Numbered from the stretch's first letter, positions 20,429 through 30,935 are shown. The stretch is 64,000 nucleotides of DNA from Catonia carolina (GCA_035578175.1 JAQMRL010000006.1:59699001-59763000); one strand, 5' to 3'. Numbers and translations: made by a program. Notes: generated from the sequence alone by a model not told the origin.

Positions 20429-20741
20429 CGTTGGACAGACACATTTAACCCTTTCAATCCCAATTTTTTTAACTTTACACAAACAAATATGTGTACATTG
20501 TTTCATACACTTTACTGACATTTAAGTGAAATAAAATCAATTTTAGACCTTCAGCCTTTTTTTGATGGCGTGACAAAAAAGTGTGACACATATGTCACAT
20601 TGGGCTTGATGGTATCAAAGTTCCCAACAATATGAATAAGTAAAAATCATGTGCAGGCTTCCTAAACAAAATTCTTTTGCTTAGATTTGTAGCAAAGCAT
20701 TATTTAAGACTTAAAAAAGGTTACAATTTGAAAATATTGGT

Positions 20742-21700
20742 AAAATCTGGTGTGAAACACTCACACAACTTTCTCTTGCCAATGCAAATGATTAATAATA
20801 TACCTAACATTATTAATAAAATATTAGAAATAAACAAAAACTAACCTCAAAAACATAACCTTATTTTAATCACGAGTGAATGACGCAAAATGACAATCGA
20901 ACTCAGTTTGGCTTAAAAATACGGAAAATCACGCTTTCACGCTAAACTAGGCTCTGTAGAGAAAAATGCTCTAAACAAAAGTTGTAGATCTTTTAATTTT
21001 CTATAACTTTTATTATATATACTTTTGTCGTAAAATGCATACTAAGACCGAAATGTTAAAAAAATCGATTTTTCTCACGTTTTCGTGAGAAAAAAAACAG
21101 AAAATCGCAAATTACCGCTAAACTAAGCGTTATACAAAAAAATGTTTGAAACAGAAGTTGTAGGTTTTTAAATTCTCTACAACTTTTATTATATAAGTTT
21201 TTGCGCTGAAATTTATATTAAAGCCGTAATCTTAAAAAAACAACGTTTTTACGTGAAAACAGCCTCACCGAGAATTTCAGCAAACATGGCGCCTACCCTA
21301 TCTTGTAGAGAATAAAAAATTGAGTAAAATAGGCGATTTTAAAAAAAATCGTAGGACCAGTTTTTGAGAAAATCGCAAAAAACTGAAAAATTATACGAAT
21401 AAACTACTACTTCCGGTTGACCGATTTTGATGAAAATGTTCGTGTCGCGTCCGGTAGTGGTATGTAACTTAAGTTTCAAGTTTCAAGTTCGTACGATGTT
21501 CCGTTCTTGAGATATTCTGTTCACACACACACACACAGACACACAGACACACACACAGACCAATCGCTAAAAACATGTTTTTTGGGTTCAGGGGGTCTGA
21601 AAACGTATAGATCCGGTGAAAACTCGATTTCGAAAAATCGACATGAAAACAATACTTTCCTTCCTATACATATATTCATATAGGCAAGAGAAAGTAAAAA
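20742..21700 (-). mobile_element. HL1 copy C, near full length
   Basis: On the minus strand it runs from TTTTTACTTTCTCTTGCC to GTGTTTCACACCAGATTTT. It contains the ATATAGG-side 5' hairpin, the CA/GT microsatellite at about 21522-21560, and two internal tandem units. It is one of two copies that preserve the full family architecture. Confidence 0.9.
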
Positions 21701-21835
21701 TGGACAAAATCAGTATTTACAGCCTACAAAATATACTTGTGTGTACAGTCAACATACTCGAAGAAATGCTACTTTATTTTAGTAAATGAACACGAATAAT
21801 TAAGACTAAAACTAACTTTAAAAAGAAACTAATGG

Positions 21836-21978
21836 TCGCGTCCGTGGCGTAGTGGTCAGCATCTTACACTGCAAAGCGGAGGTCTCAGGTTCGATTCCTG
21901 GCTAGGGTACAGAAAATTATTACACTTCACATCCAGCGCTCTTTAATCAAAAGTAGTCGCTAACAATTAAAGTTTTTA
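21836..21978 (+). mobile_element. SINE8 copy
   Basis: The tRNA-like head GTCCGTGGCGTAGTGGTCAG carries a good B box (GGTTCGATTCC) and the conserved GGCTAGGGTACAG link. The tail includes AGTAGTCGCTAACAATTAAA. The acceptor ends do not pair, so it is not a tRNA gene. Related copies are at 42605-42768 (reverse) and 53778-53970. Confidence 0.82.
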
Positions 21979-22039
21979 TGTCTGTTATTTCACTCCAATG
22001 TGACTTCTATGCATCACTGGGTAAGAAAGGGTTAAGAAC

Positions 22040-22345
22040 AAAAATCGGGTGTGAAACACTCCCACGACTTTCTTTTGCCAATGTAGTAATGAAAAATATA
22101 CCTTATATTTTAATCATGAGTGAATGTCTCTAAATGAAAATCAACTTGTTTGACTTAAAAGAAACAGCAATTTACGTTAAACTAGACTCTGTAGGTACAA
22201 AGAAATACTTAAAATAAAAGTTGTAGGTTTTTTAATTTTCTAAAACTTTAATAGTTATAAACTTTTGCCCTAAAATCCATATTAAGGCAGCAATCTTTAA
22301 AAAAAAAACATTTTTTCGTACGAGAGCTCTGAGGAATTTCTTGAA
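22040..22345 (-). mobile_element. HL1 copy F, partial
   Basis: It starts with AAAATCGGGTGTGAAACACT, only a few bases past the piggyBac TTAA, and runs through the 3' half of HL1 (reverse). It breaks off after GAGGAATTTC. Confidence 0.8.
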
Positions 22346-22833
22346 GTAACAGAAGATACTTAATGTAAAAATTATTATATATAGGTTATGGTTATTGCAA
22401 ACACCACTGTATCACACTTGCAGTTTTTATTACCCGTGCACATTCTGTAAAGAAAACGAAGTTGCTTCTGATGATAACATAAATAATAAAACAATTAATT
22501 TTAATGTTTTATTTACTACTAATATATTAGTTGATTTCTGATGTTAATAACTTTCACTGCGTATTGCACACATTAAAAATGAATTGCGTTTGTTGAATAT
22601 TAAAATAAATTATTTAAGTAACTAATTAAGTTATGAACATATTTTTTATTAGTAATTATAGTGTATATTAAGCCTACTTAGTTATGTATAAATTAATGTT
22701 AAGTACTTAAAAGGAATAATGATATTACATTTAGCAAAACTAGTCATTTAGTAAAAGAAGTTTTTGATTGAACTTTTTTAATAATATTTATATTTTATTT
22801 ATTTTGTTAATTTTTGTCACGACACTATTTTTA
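22346..22833. other. AT-rich spacer
   Basis: No gene or repeat was recognised. Confidence 0.45.
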
Positions 22834-23187
22834 ATTGTTGTTTAAGTCATTAGCCGAAAGACTGGTTTGAACCTCTAGAGGCTTTATTAAGTAAAAAGAG
22901 GGCTGAGATGTTTTACAATTACCTTCCTCACTGAGTGGAAAAGTATGCATATCAGCATGCCAGGTCTTCTGAAAAACATCTATTTTCCACCCTGTAAATG
23001 ACACTTTCACTTCATTCACCACAGGGTCTGGCTGTTCAATAAAATTCATTACTCTCAGAGAGATAAATCTTGACTAGTGTCTTTTACACCTATACCTCTT
23101 CTGTTCTTAAATGCTTCAGTCATATAATTGGCTGACCCTGTGATAATAAACAGAACTATTTTTTGTAACCCTGCCTGTTATGGGCAG
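22834..23187 (-). mobile_element. RP-AAC retroposon copy
   Basis: The minus strand runs from CTGCCCATAACAGGCAGGGT to the CAGTCTTTCGGCTAATGACT hairpin and a decayed AAC tail. The frame MNFIEQPDPVVNEVKVSFTG (22831-23049) is shared with other copies. Confidence 0.85.
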
Positions 23188-23344
23188 ATAATTTTTAATT
23201 ACGTATACCTATATTTAAATTATTTTATTAATATTTAAAATTTACGTAATAGTAAATATTATACGAATATTAAAAATATTTACGTATTATAAAAACCTTT
23301 TCCAAAAACTGATCCACAACTTCAAGTAAGGTTTCTCAAAATAA
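23188..23344. other. AT-rich spacer
   Basis: No repeat partner was found. Confidence 0.4.
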
Positions 23345-23690
23345 ACGACATTTTTTCACGGTAAAAAGTTTTAGGTATTTTCAAGGTAGCAGCCTTAATA
23401 TGAATTTTACAGCAGAAGCGTCTACAATAATTACAGTTGTCAAAAATTAAAAACCTAAACATTTATGTAGAATAATGTATTTTATACACCGCTTGGTTCA
23501 GCATCAATCAGTGATTTTCTGTATTTTTCTCAACAAAATCGTTAAAAAATGAGATTTTTTTAAAGATTGTGGCCTTAGGGTGTATTTAATGAGAAAAGTG
23601 TACATAACCAAAGTTATAGAAAATGAAGCAACCCAAAACTTCATTTCAAGAATAATTTTTATTCACAGATCTTAGTTTAGCGTCAGTTAG

Positions 23691-23859
23691 GCCGGCCCGT
23701 TGGCCTAGTGGTTAGCGCAACTGGCTTCTACGCCGGGGTCCCGGGTCCGTTTCCCGGTCAGGTCTGGCATTTTTTCATTACTCATTTTCATACATCATCC
23801 TCCACAGTCTGCATTAGCATAAATTACAAAACAGTCAGACGTAAAACAAAAAAAGATCA
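23691..23859 (+). mobile_element. SINE2 copy
   Basis: The head GCCGGCCCGTTGGCCTAGTG has A- and B-box spacing (CCGTTTCCCGG is a mutated B box). The GTCAGGTCTGGCATTTTTTC body, tail CTGCATTAGCATAAATTAC and A-rich end CAAAAAAAGATCA follow. Confidence 0.88.
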
Positions 23860-24049
23860 CCGGCCGCATTGGCGTAGTTGGTAACGTGCTCGCCTCTCAT
23901 CATGTGGTCCTGGGTTCGAATCCCACTCAGGCACGGCATATTTTCATACGTTACAAAAATCATTTCATCCTCCATTGCACAAAGTTACACCTCAACGTCG
24001 TCGCTAATGACCGTTGCAGTTGATGCGACGTTAAATAAAATAAATTAAA
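23860..24049 (+). mobile_element. SINE1 copy with tail form b, inserted at the SINE2 poly-A
   Basis: It starts CCGGCCGCATTGGCGTAGTT with a perfect B box (GGTTCGAATCC). It has the alternative tail GTCGCTAATGACCGTTGCAG and GCGACGTTAAATAAA. The direct repeat AAAAAAGATCA at 23849-23859 and 24050-24060 shows it inserted into the SINE2 tail. Confidence 0.9.
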
Positions 24050-24245
24050 AAAAAAGATCAATAAGTGATTTTACGTATTTTTGAGTTCTACAGACGTTGA
24101 TTTTAATTGTGCGTCATTCACTCACAATTAAAATTAGGTTAAATTTTTCATTTTACAATAATTACTAATGATTAAACATATGTCATATTTTCATTACTTA
24201 CATTGCGAAGAGAAATCGTGTGATTGTTTTTTACCAGATTTTTTT

Positions 24246-24827
24246 CAAATTAAAAGTATTCTGTGATAAAATAACCTTAGTTATGTATCAAATTAAGATG
24301 TGTTTTACTTAAAAACCGCATCAGAATTGGCTAAAAAGTTAACAAAAACATTTCTGATTAGTTTTAAGATTTTCGAGAAAGTTATTTAGTAAGTAGCTAC
24401 ACTTAACCTTATCATTTGCATATTCCATGATCCATGAATCATTTTCTACGAGGTTAAGTAATCCACCATGAAGAATTATTTAAATAATTAAGCGATATAA
24501 TATAAGTCTTGTACAGCCAATCGAATAAATATTTTGCAACTCTTACTCTTTGTAAAATATAAGTAGGTAAATATTGCTAACAATATTTTTATAGTAATAA
24601 TATTTTATTACAGTAGGCCTACTTCGTAATTATGTAAAAAATATACTTGGATTTAACAGTAATTTTTATTACAAACAAACATACCATGCAGCACATTCTA
24701 AATTTACCTACTTCTGTAGTACCGAGTCAGTAATATTATTTTAATGTCAAATAAATTAATAAATACTTCATTACTGTTTATCAGGAGTCGCGCCGTTCAG
24801 TTCTCTATTCGGATATGGATAATTGCA
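24246..24827. other. AT-rich spacer
   Basis: No gene was recognised; one TAGGCCTA octamer lies at about 24615. Confidence 0.45.
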
Positions 24828-25262
24828 TTTTTGTCATCAATCTTTCGACTGATTTGATGCAATTCTCTGAGCTGTTCTATCATGCGCAAGTCGTTTCATC
24901 TACATACCTGCAAAACCCTACAACTTCTGTTATTTACTTTAAATTTATTCTAACCTTTACCCCTCCCCCTACAATTCACTCCCTCAATATTACCCTTCAT
25001 TATTGGTAGAGCAACACCTGGATGTCTTAAGATATGCCTCACTAGCCTATTCTTTCTTCGGGCAAGATGTTTCCGTATACTTCTTCTTTTATCCATTTGT
25101 CTGAGAACTTCTAAATTACCTACTTATCTTGTCCACCCACCTAATCTTTAACATTTTCGTATAACAATACATTTGAAAAGCTTCTATCCTCTTCCTTTCT
25201 ACAACCCTTATCACCCACGTTTCTCTTACGTATAACAAACTATGTATAACAAACTTAGTGTT
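24828..25262 (-). pseudogene. L-E LINE C-terminal tail and 3' end
   Basis: The minus-strand translation gives RKRIEAFQMYCYTKMLKIRW, RQMDKRRSIRKHL and GVALPIMKGNIEGVNCRGRG. These are the C-terminal block of an insect LINE ORF (compare 28265-28524). The ORF tail leads into GATGCAATTCTCTGAG and a degenerate 3' stem-loop CAATCTTTCGACTGATT. Frame changes after the GRG block make it non-functional. This copy is more complete than the one at 14898. Confidence 0.82.
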
Positions 25263-25435
25263 TTAAGAAGTTTTTCCTAATCTGGAAATCAATGTTTGTA
25301 GTCAGTAAGCTGATTTTTATTTCAAAGGCCCTTCTATTAGTAAAACAATCCTGTTTACTTAATCTGTGATAATATGTTAGGTGTATCTACTAAGGCGAAA
25401 TAAATTATGTTTTTGGGGGAGTACCCCCCTAAAAA

Positions 25436-25505
25436 ATGTCAGACCTGATAGGGATCGTACTCGGTACACCAACAGACCGTCCACAGCACCAAGAAAACCG
25501 TTCGA
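25436..25505 (-). mobile_element. SINE2-type head fragment
   Basis: The plus strand reads AATGTCAGACCTGATAGGGA and then the decayed tRNA-like head. The rest of the element is missing. Confidence 0.5.
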
Positions 25506-25881
25506 ATAAGGGGTATTTTAGCTATTACTACTTAATATTAAAAACATAATTAACTTATAGCTTAGTATGTAATTTTCATACGGTTGTCTTCAAGAGGAGA
25601 GGTACTGAGTTGTAATTAAGCCACAAAAGTAGAAAAAATATTATAGTGGAGATATGAACATTCTTAGGTTACGTCTTCAATGTTTAACCTAGTGTAAAAA
25701 ACAGCCCACTCCTGACTAAATAGTAATATTCTCTAACGAATGAACCTACCAATAAGGAGGTCAACATGCAGTACTAACTGTGTAGTGCAACAAACCGACT
25801 CGCTTCAGTGTTAAAACGCGGTAACTTATTACTCGTACTTAGGACACTTAACTAAAGTTCCCATTTCAAAGTTCTAACACG

Positions 25882-25885
<4 letters not shown>
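25506..25885. other. AT-rich spacer
   Basis: No gene or repeat was recognised. Confidence 0.4.
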
Positions 25886-25928
<43 letters not shown>

Positions 25929-26089
25929 GTTTAACGTCCGACTGTTCTGCAATTACTGCTAATGCAGACGGTGAAGGATGAAATGATTTTTTTGTAACGT
26001 ATGAAAAGATGCCGTGCCTGAATGGGATTCGAACCCAAGACCGCATGATGAGAGGCGAGCACGTTACCAACTGCGCCAATGCGGCCGGC
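25886..26089 (-). mobile_element. SINE1 copy with a 42-base poly-A tail
   Basis: The minus strand starts TGCCGGCCGCATTGGCGCAG and shows the B box region GGGTTCGAATCCC, the CATATTTTCA-like link and tail form a (GCAGAACAGTCGGACGTTAA). It ends in an unbroken run of 42 A (T at 25886-25927), suggesting recent insertion. The 79-codon frame across it is spurious. Confidence 0.92.
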
Positions 26090-26335
26090 ACAAAATAATA
26101 ACACGAAGAGACAATTTTAAATGTAATGAAATGTTATTTCTTCAAAGTAATACTTATTTAGTATGCTTAATAAAAAAATTATAAACTAAACAAATGTTAC
26201 ATGTCGTGATCGATGTATAATTTTTGAACTCTTTCACAAGTAGCTAGATATTTATTTAATTTCATTATATTTTATTAATGTCAATTAATAAATTTTTATC
26301 ATAAATAATGTAGTCTAATTTATGGATTATTGTTC
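26090..26335. other. AT-rich spacer
   Basis: Nothing was recognised. Confidence 0.4.
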
Positions 26336-26695
26336 AAAATCTGGTGTGAAACACTCACACAACTTTCTCTTGCTAATGCAAATAATGAACAAAATAACCT
26401 AATATTAGTAATAAAACATTAAAAATAAACGAAAAACTAACCTCAAAAAACATAACCTTATTTTAATCATGAGTGAAAGACACAAAATGAAAATCAACCT
26501 CAGTTTGGCTTAAAAATACCGAAAAAAATCACTCTTTCACGCTAAACTAGGATCTGTAAAGAAAAATGCGTTAAGTAAAAGTTGTAGATCTTTTAATTTC
26601 CTACAAATGTAATTATATAGTACACTTTTGTCGTAAAATGCATACTAAGGCTCAAATATTTACAAAATCGATTTTTTACTCGTTTTCGTGATAAT
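26336..26695 (-). mobile_element. HL1 copy E, 3' third
   Basis: It starts with AAAATCTGGTGTGAAACACT and GCTAATGCAAATAATGAAC, and continues to the start of the second internal unit, ending near TTTTACTCGTTTTCG. It is well preserved but truncated. Confidence 0.85.
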
Positions 26696-26973
26696 GAAAA
26701 ATTAAAACAATAAAAAGTTCATATTGTAGAAGAAAAATTATAGCCAATAGTAATAAAGCATATTTAAAACCAAAAACAAAAATTAAATCTAATATTTTCT
26801 CACATTTATCTTTTTCGACTAGGTAGGCCTATACATAAACAATGCATCAAGAATTACAGAAGATCTCTGCTCTACCTTCTTTTTAATCCTCTAATACAGC
26901 CTGTTGGCTTTTCCATTTCACTGATAAGAGGATTTTTATGAATCTGTTGTTTCGAATAGAATTTAAAATACAT
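26696..26973. other. AT-rich spacer
   Basis: Nothing was recognised; TAGGCCTA at about 26823. Confidence 0.4.
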
Positions 26974-27158
26974 CTTTTTTTATTTATTTAACGTCTCATT
27001 AACTGCAACGGTAATTAGCGACAACGTTGGGGTGTAACTGTGTGAAGATGACATGATTTTTTGTAACATATGAAAATATGCCGTGCCTGAGTGGGACTCG
27101 AACCCACGACCGCATGATGAGAGACGAGCACGTTACCAACTACGCTAATGCGGTCAGC
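26974..27158 (-). mobile_element. SINE1 copy, tail form b
   Basis: The minus-strand head is GCATTAGCGTAGTTGGTAAC with B box GGGTTCGAGTCCC. The tail is GTCGCTAATTACCGTTGCAG then ACGTTAAATAAATA, the same tail type as 23860-24049. Confidence 0.85.
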
Positions 27159-27706
27159 TTAACTTTTTTTTTGGTGATGCCGCAAATGAATGGTGTTTTT
27201 AAATCGGCGTGTACTGTGTAATTTCAGTAATAGTAGGGGTTATAGATTTAATAAAGTAAAAAAAAAACTTTCTTGGTATAAAAAAGTAATTTTCTCAAGT
27301 TCAGGACTTCCAGTAGTTACCTTGTTTACCAAGAATAATATTTAACAATTAAGTTAACCTCTATGTGGATGATAATTATTACAACGTAGATGTATTATTC
27401 TTGTGAAAATATAAGTAAATTCCTTTGCAAATAATACGAACATTTATAAAAAAAATGTGTGACAAGAAATAATATTTTATTTTTATCATGTAAATATGAT
27501 ATTCATTTAGCGTTGCATCAATTCTTTATAAAGGATTTTATAAAGAAACGTGTTGTACAACATAACGTGAATCATAAACAACTTAGTACACGTTGATTAA
27601 ATACCTCCGTAAATTATAACATGAAAGACAGAAACATAACTTGCGATGGCATTAATTAAGTTGGTTTTATTGATACGTTACGTTCAAAGAAAACAGTAGG
27701 GAATAT
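27159..27706. other. AT-rich spacer
   Basis: No gene or repeat was recognised. Confidence 0.4.
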
Positions 27707-27960
27707 AGGGTGATTCAACAAACAACCGGATCTGTTAATTGATTTTTTATCGAATTGTAAATGCTTATTAAGAACGGACATTCCGTAACGATGCTCCAAT
27801 TGTTCATCTTCACAGCAAATGTTCTGAATTGCCCGAATAGGTAAGTATCTCTTACTTCGAAATTCCCCTGCCAGAAGTAATAAATTCTAACTTCGCTGAA
27901 TGATTCACCTACTCCTATTTTATATTTCATAAATTTAAGGGTTTTAACTGAAAATTTTGA
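27707..27960. other. Possible DNA-element end or unidentified 71-codon frame
   Basis: ATAGGGTGATTCAAC at 27708-27722 matches the first bases of the inverted repeat at 561-592, so a related Tc1/mariner-type end may lie here. A partial inverse, GATTCACC, occurs near 27904. A minus-strand 71-codon frame (27715-27930; contains YYFWQGNFEVRDTYLFGQFR) lies between them. I do not recognise it, and it may be chance. Confidence 0.3.
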
Positions 27961-28264
27961 TTTTCGGTTTTTTTTTTTTTGTTTTTTAATAGTTTATACC
28001 TAGATCTACCAGAGAAAACATTAAATTACGTCAAAAAAATTATTTTAATGAAAAAATGAAGTTTTCATCAGGTTACCCAGAAAAATTATCATCATGTCAC
28101 CAAGAACGAATATTTTTCATTAGTAATTTTATGCAACTCGTTTTATTGCAAAAGGAATTTTTGTTATTTTAAATATCTACATCACTGAATTTAATATTAA
28201 CGTCGTAGTAAGCCTACATTTTGTTTTTGATCTATGCCTATGGAAGAGGTTAGAAGTTTTTGAA
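27961..28264. other. AT-rich spacer
   Basis: Nothing was recognised. Confidence 0.4.
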
Positions 28265-28524
28265 ATGTAATGTTATAGGAAAATGTTAAAGATTAGGTGG
28301 GTGGACAAGATAAGTAATTTAAAAGTTCTTAGACGAATGGATAAAAGAAGAAGTATGCGGAAACATCTTACCAGAAGAAGGGATAGGCTGGTGGGGCATA
28401 CCTTAAGACATCCAGGTGTTGCTCTACCAATAATGGAGGGTAATATTGAGGGAGTGAATTGTAGGGGGAGGTAAAGGTTAGAATATTGAAAGCAAATTAC
28501 AAAAAATGTAGGGTTCTGCAGGTA
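28265..28524 (+). pseudogene. L-E LINE ORF fragment, sense
   Basis: The open frame 28283-28474 reads MLKIRWVDKISNLKVLRRMD, KHLTRRRDRLVGHTLRHPGV and NIEGVNCRGR. These are conserved near the C-terminus of insect non-LTR retrotransposon ORFs. A stop follows CRGR, and after TGCAGGTA the match to other L-E copies ends exactly where the fold-back MITE starts, so the 3' end is lost. Confidence 0.82.
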
Positions 28525-28526
28525 CT

Positions 28527-28722
28527 GTCTGTCTATAACTTGATTGCCTCCCGCAGAGAAGAGCAAAATCAGCTCGCTACTAGCTTTCTCAATAACATTT
28601 CATTATATATACAAATTCTAGTGTACTAGTTAGTAGTACTACATAATGAAATGTCATTGAGAAGGCTAGTAGCAGGCCGATTTTGCTCCTCTCTATGGGA
28701 GGCCATCAAGTTATAGAAAGAC
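28527..28722. mobile_element. Fold-back MITE, about 196 bp
   Basis: Two inverted arms of about 80 bp (left from GTCTGTCTATAACTTGATTG, right ending CCATCAAGTTATAGAAAGAC) surround a loop of about 36 bp. The arms are about 85-90% identical. A single arm of the same family is at 3233-3272. It has no coding capacity, and the superfamily is not clear. Confidence 0.85.
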
Positions 28723-29261
28723 TTTACAAATATAGACAAATAATTAAAAAATGTATTTAAGAAAACGCGGTTATTATTTTTAATCATCCTGTTCATTTGC
28801 ACATTCTGTATTCACTTTGAACATGTTATACCTATTACTCAGTCTTAACAGCAAGAAATAAACTTTAAACCTATAACAAAACAATGTTTTCAGGGCCAAG
28901 GTTGCTGTTATACATTAAAAGTACCTTCATATCACCTTAAACTAACACTTTACTTAGTTTAGTTACACTTAATATTGTACTTAAAACTAAATAAGTACAA
29001 TAAGTTCTTAATGTAGGTACTTTGTTTTGTTTTAAAATTTTATGTTCAAAAGGGTGTGGTAATTTGTTTTGTGTACTGTACCATGTTAAATTGTCTGTAA
29101 ATAATGGTTATTAATATATTGCTATTTAAGTGTAATATAAATAAATAATGAATAAAAAATCAAATATCCTTCGTTCAGGGCTATACACTTTCTTTATATT
29201 CGTAAATTTCTTTGAATTAAAAACAAAATGTTAAGTATTTTCGAATCGTTTTTACAAACAA
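28723..29261. other. AT-rich spacer
   Basis: Nothing was recognised. Confidence 0.4.
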
Positions 29262-29587
29262 AAGTCTTCTTTAATCCCTAATATGTGTATGTTGATATCT
29301 GTTCCAATCAGAACAATACGCAAACCCATGACCCAATGAGATGATGCGTAGGACGTGTAAATGAGGTGTAGTCTTGTACGGACCCAGACCGACCATTCCT
29401 GAGAGAGTATTGTTAATTTAGCCCTAACCATGAAAGTGCATCGGTAACCATTTCCCAATATTCATATCCGTATAAAAGTAACTACTTTTACTAGGATTTG
29501 AACCAGAAACCTTCGATTCCGAAAATCAGCTGTTAAACAATAGACTTGCGGTGACGATTTTAACTCTTGACCAATCCGATGAGTACC
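29262..29587 (-). mobile_element. SINE3 copy
   Basis: The plus strand shows the family blocks GACCCAATGAGATGATGCGT and TATCCGTATAAAAGTAACTA, and the head CCAATCCGATGAGTACC. The palindrome is half lost (CAGCTGTTAAACAATAG). Confidence 0.82.
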
Positions 29588-29639
29588 AAACTAAATTTAT
29601 AATAATACATTTTTCGATTTCTTTCCTATACTTTCTGGT

Positions 29640-29998
29640 GTTCCTAAAGACAGCATATTGAGTCCGTTTTTGTACACGCTCTACACCGCCGATTTCCAAA
29701 TTATGAAACTATTACAATGGCAACGTTAGCGGATGATACGTCGATTTTAACAGTGGATACTTTCCTGACACTGGCTTCTGAGAAAACGCAAATCCATCTC
29801 AATAATTTTCATAAATAGTGCAAGAAATGTAGGGTGAATATTAACGAAGATAAATTTACACACCTAACATTAACTTTAAACAAATAAACATATGTTGGAT
29901 GGTTTTTTTTATAAATTGATTCCACAAAAAGATGAAGTTAAATACATACTTACTTAGGTTTTCATTTGAACCGAAAGCTCACCTGGTGGAACAATAGA
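29640..29998 (+). pseudogene. L-F (Jockey-like) reverse-transcriptase relic, 5' part
   Basis: The plus-strand translation gives PFLYTLYTADF and, after a frameshift, LADDTSILTVD, then KTQIHLNNFHK and INEDKFTHLTLTLN. The ADD motif is part of the reverse-transcriptase catalytic centre, and the order of blocks is that of Jockey-type LINEs. Frameshifts and stops are present. The relic is broken at 29998 by the fold-back mariner and resumes at 30936. Confidence 0.82.
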
Positions 29999-30935
29999 CG
30001 AGGTGTGGCTATTAAATAACGAGACTGACGCTGTAAAAGATTGTATTTTTATTTTATACATAATCATTTATTGTCACCTTCAATATACACTCCTTCTCTA
30101 TCCCTACAACGCTCCATGCGGATTTTCCATTGTTGGAAACAGTGCTGGACGTCATCTTCTGTCAGCTCCTTCAGGACACGTGCCGCTTTCTCTTTTACAG
30201 CTTCCACAGACTCAAATCTTGTCCCTTTTAATGCAGATTTCACCTTAGGGAACAGATAGAAGTCACACGGTTCAAGATCTGGTGAATAAGGTGGATGTTC
30301 TAACACTGAGATGCTGTACTTAGCTAGGAACTTCTTGACAGATAACGCGAAATGAGTTGGCGCATTGTCTTGGTGGAGAATCCATGATTGGTCCTTCCAC
30401 ATTTCGGGGCGTTTTTCCTTACTCTTTGAGGTAGTTTAAAAAGTACCTCAAGGTAGTGATATTGATTAATTGTTTGACCTTCAAGAACCCAGTGAAGGTA
30501 CACAATCCCATGGATATAAAAAAAAACAATCGCCATTGCTTTTAATTTTGACTTGCTCATTTGAGCTTTTTTGGCTCTCGGTGATGTTCGGCTATTCCAT
30601 TGCATGGATTGGCGCTTCGTGTCCGGATCATAAAAAAATCCACGTTTCATCACATGTTATTATCGTTTCCAAAAAATTTGGGTCATTTTCAATCGCGTAC
30701 AAAGTGTCAGTACAAACATTTTTGCGAGCTTCATTTCAAACATTTTTGAGCGGTGCATGTCCTGAAGGAGCTGACAGAAGATGACTTCCAGCACTGTTTC
30801 CAACAATGGAAAATTCGCATGGAGCGTTGTAGGGATAGAGAAGGAGTGTAAATTGAAGGTGACAATAAGTGGTTATGTATAAAATCAAAATTAAATTTTT
30901 TACGTCAGTCTCGTTATTTAATAGCCGCACCTCGT
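29999..30935 (-). mobile_element. Fold-back mariner element with dead DD34D transposase
   Basis: Both ends are the same 3' end of a mariner: CGAGGTGTGGCTATTAAATA at the left and its near-exact reverse complement at the right, extending as inverted arms of about 178 bp (29999-30179 and 30758-30935). The minus strand encodes two overlapping frames of transposase. One (30324-30653) has YDPDTKRQSMQWNS and MSKSKLKAMAIVFFYIHGIV, where the first catalytic Asp is expected but Tyr is present. The other (30064-30402) has HQDNAPTH and HPPYSPDLEPCDF, with 34 residues between the second and third Asp. The frames are joined by a frameshift near 30398, and the N-terminus is absent. The element lies inside the Jockey-like relic. 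Confidence 0.88.

Larger units (their letters stand above)
20449..22031. mobile_element. piggyBac-like non-autonomous element with TTAA target sites
   Basis: The left end CCCTTTCAATCCCA (20449-20462) pairs with the right end TGGGTAAGAAAGGG (22018-22031) with three mismatches. Both ends are bordered by TTAA (20445-20448 and 22032-22035). TTAA targets and CCC termini are the piggyBac signature. The element has no transposase. It hosts HL1 copy C (20742-21700) and a SINE8 (21836-21978), which account for most of its length; its own sequence is about 480 bp. Confidence 0.72.
23345..24245 (+). mobile_element. HL1 copy G, diverged, carrying two SINEs
   Basis: It has the HL1 interior in plus orientation (GCAGCCTTAATATGAATTTT; GTGGCCTTAGGGTGTATTTA). 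SINE2 and SINE1 interrupt it at 23691-24060, then it resumes with AGTGATTTTACGTATTTTTG and ends in TGCGAAGAGAAATCGTGTGA and ACCAGATTTTT. Divergence is high, so it is an old copy. Confidence 0.78.

Noticed and set aside
21836..21916. Possible functional tRNA gene
   Set aside because: The A and B boxes are good but the acceptor stem does not pair, and sister copies share the tail, so it is a SINE8.
23691..24049. Two possible adjacent tRNA genes
   Set aside because: They are tRNA-headed SINEs with conserved tails, A-rich ends and a target duplication.
27715..27930. 71-codon frame with YYFWQGNFEVRDTYLFGQ as a possible conserved small gene
   Set aside because: I cannot name a family, and it begins inside a transposon-like end; kept only as a low-confidence note.
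30003..30259. Plus-strand frames at the mariner left end
   Set aside because: They are antisense to the mariner transposase C-terminus.
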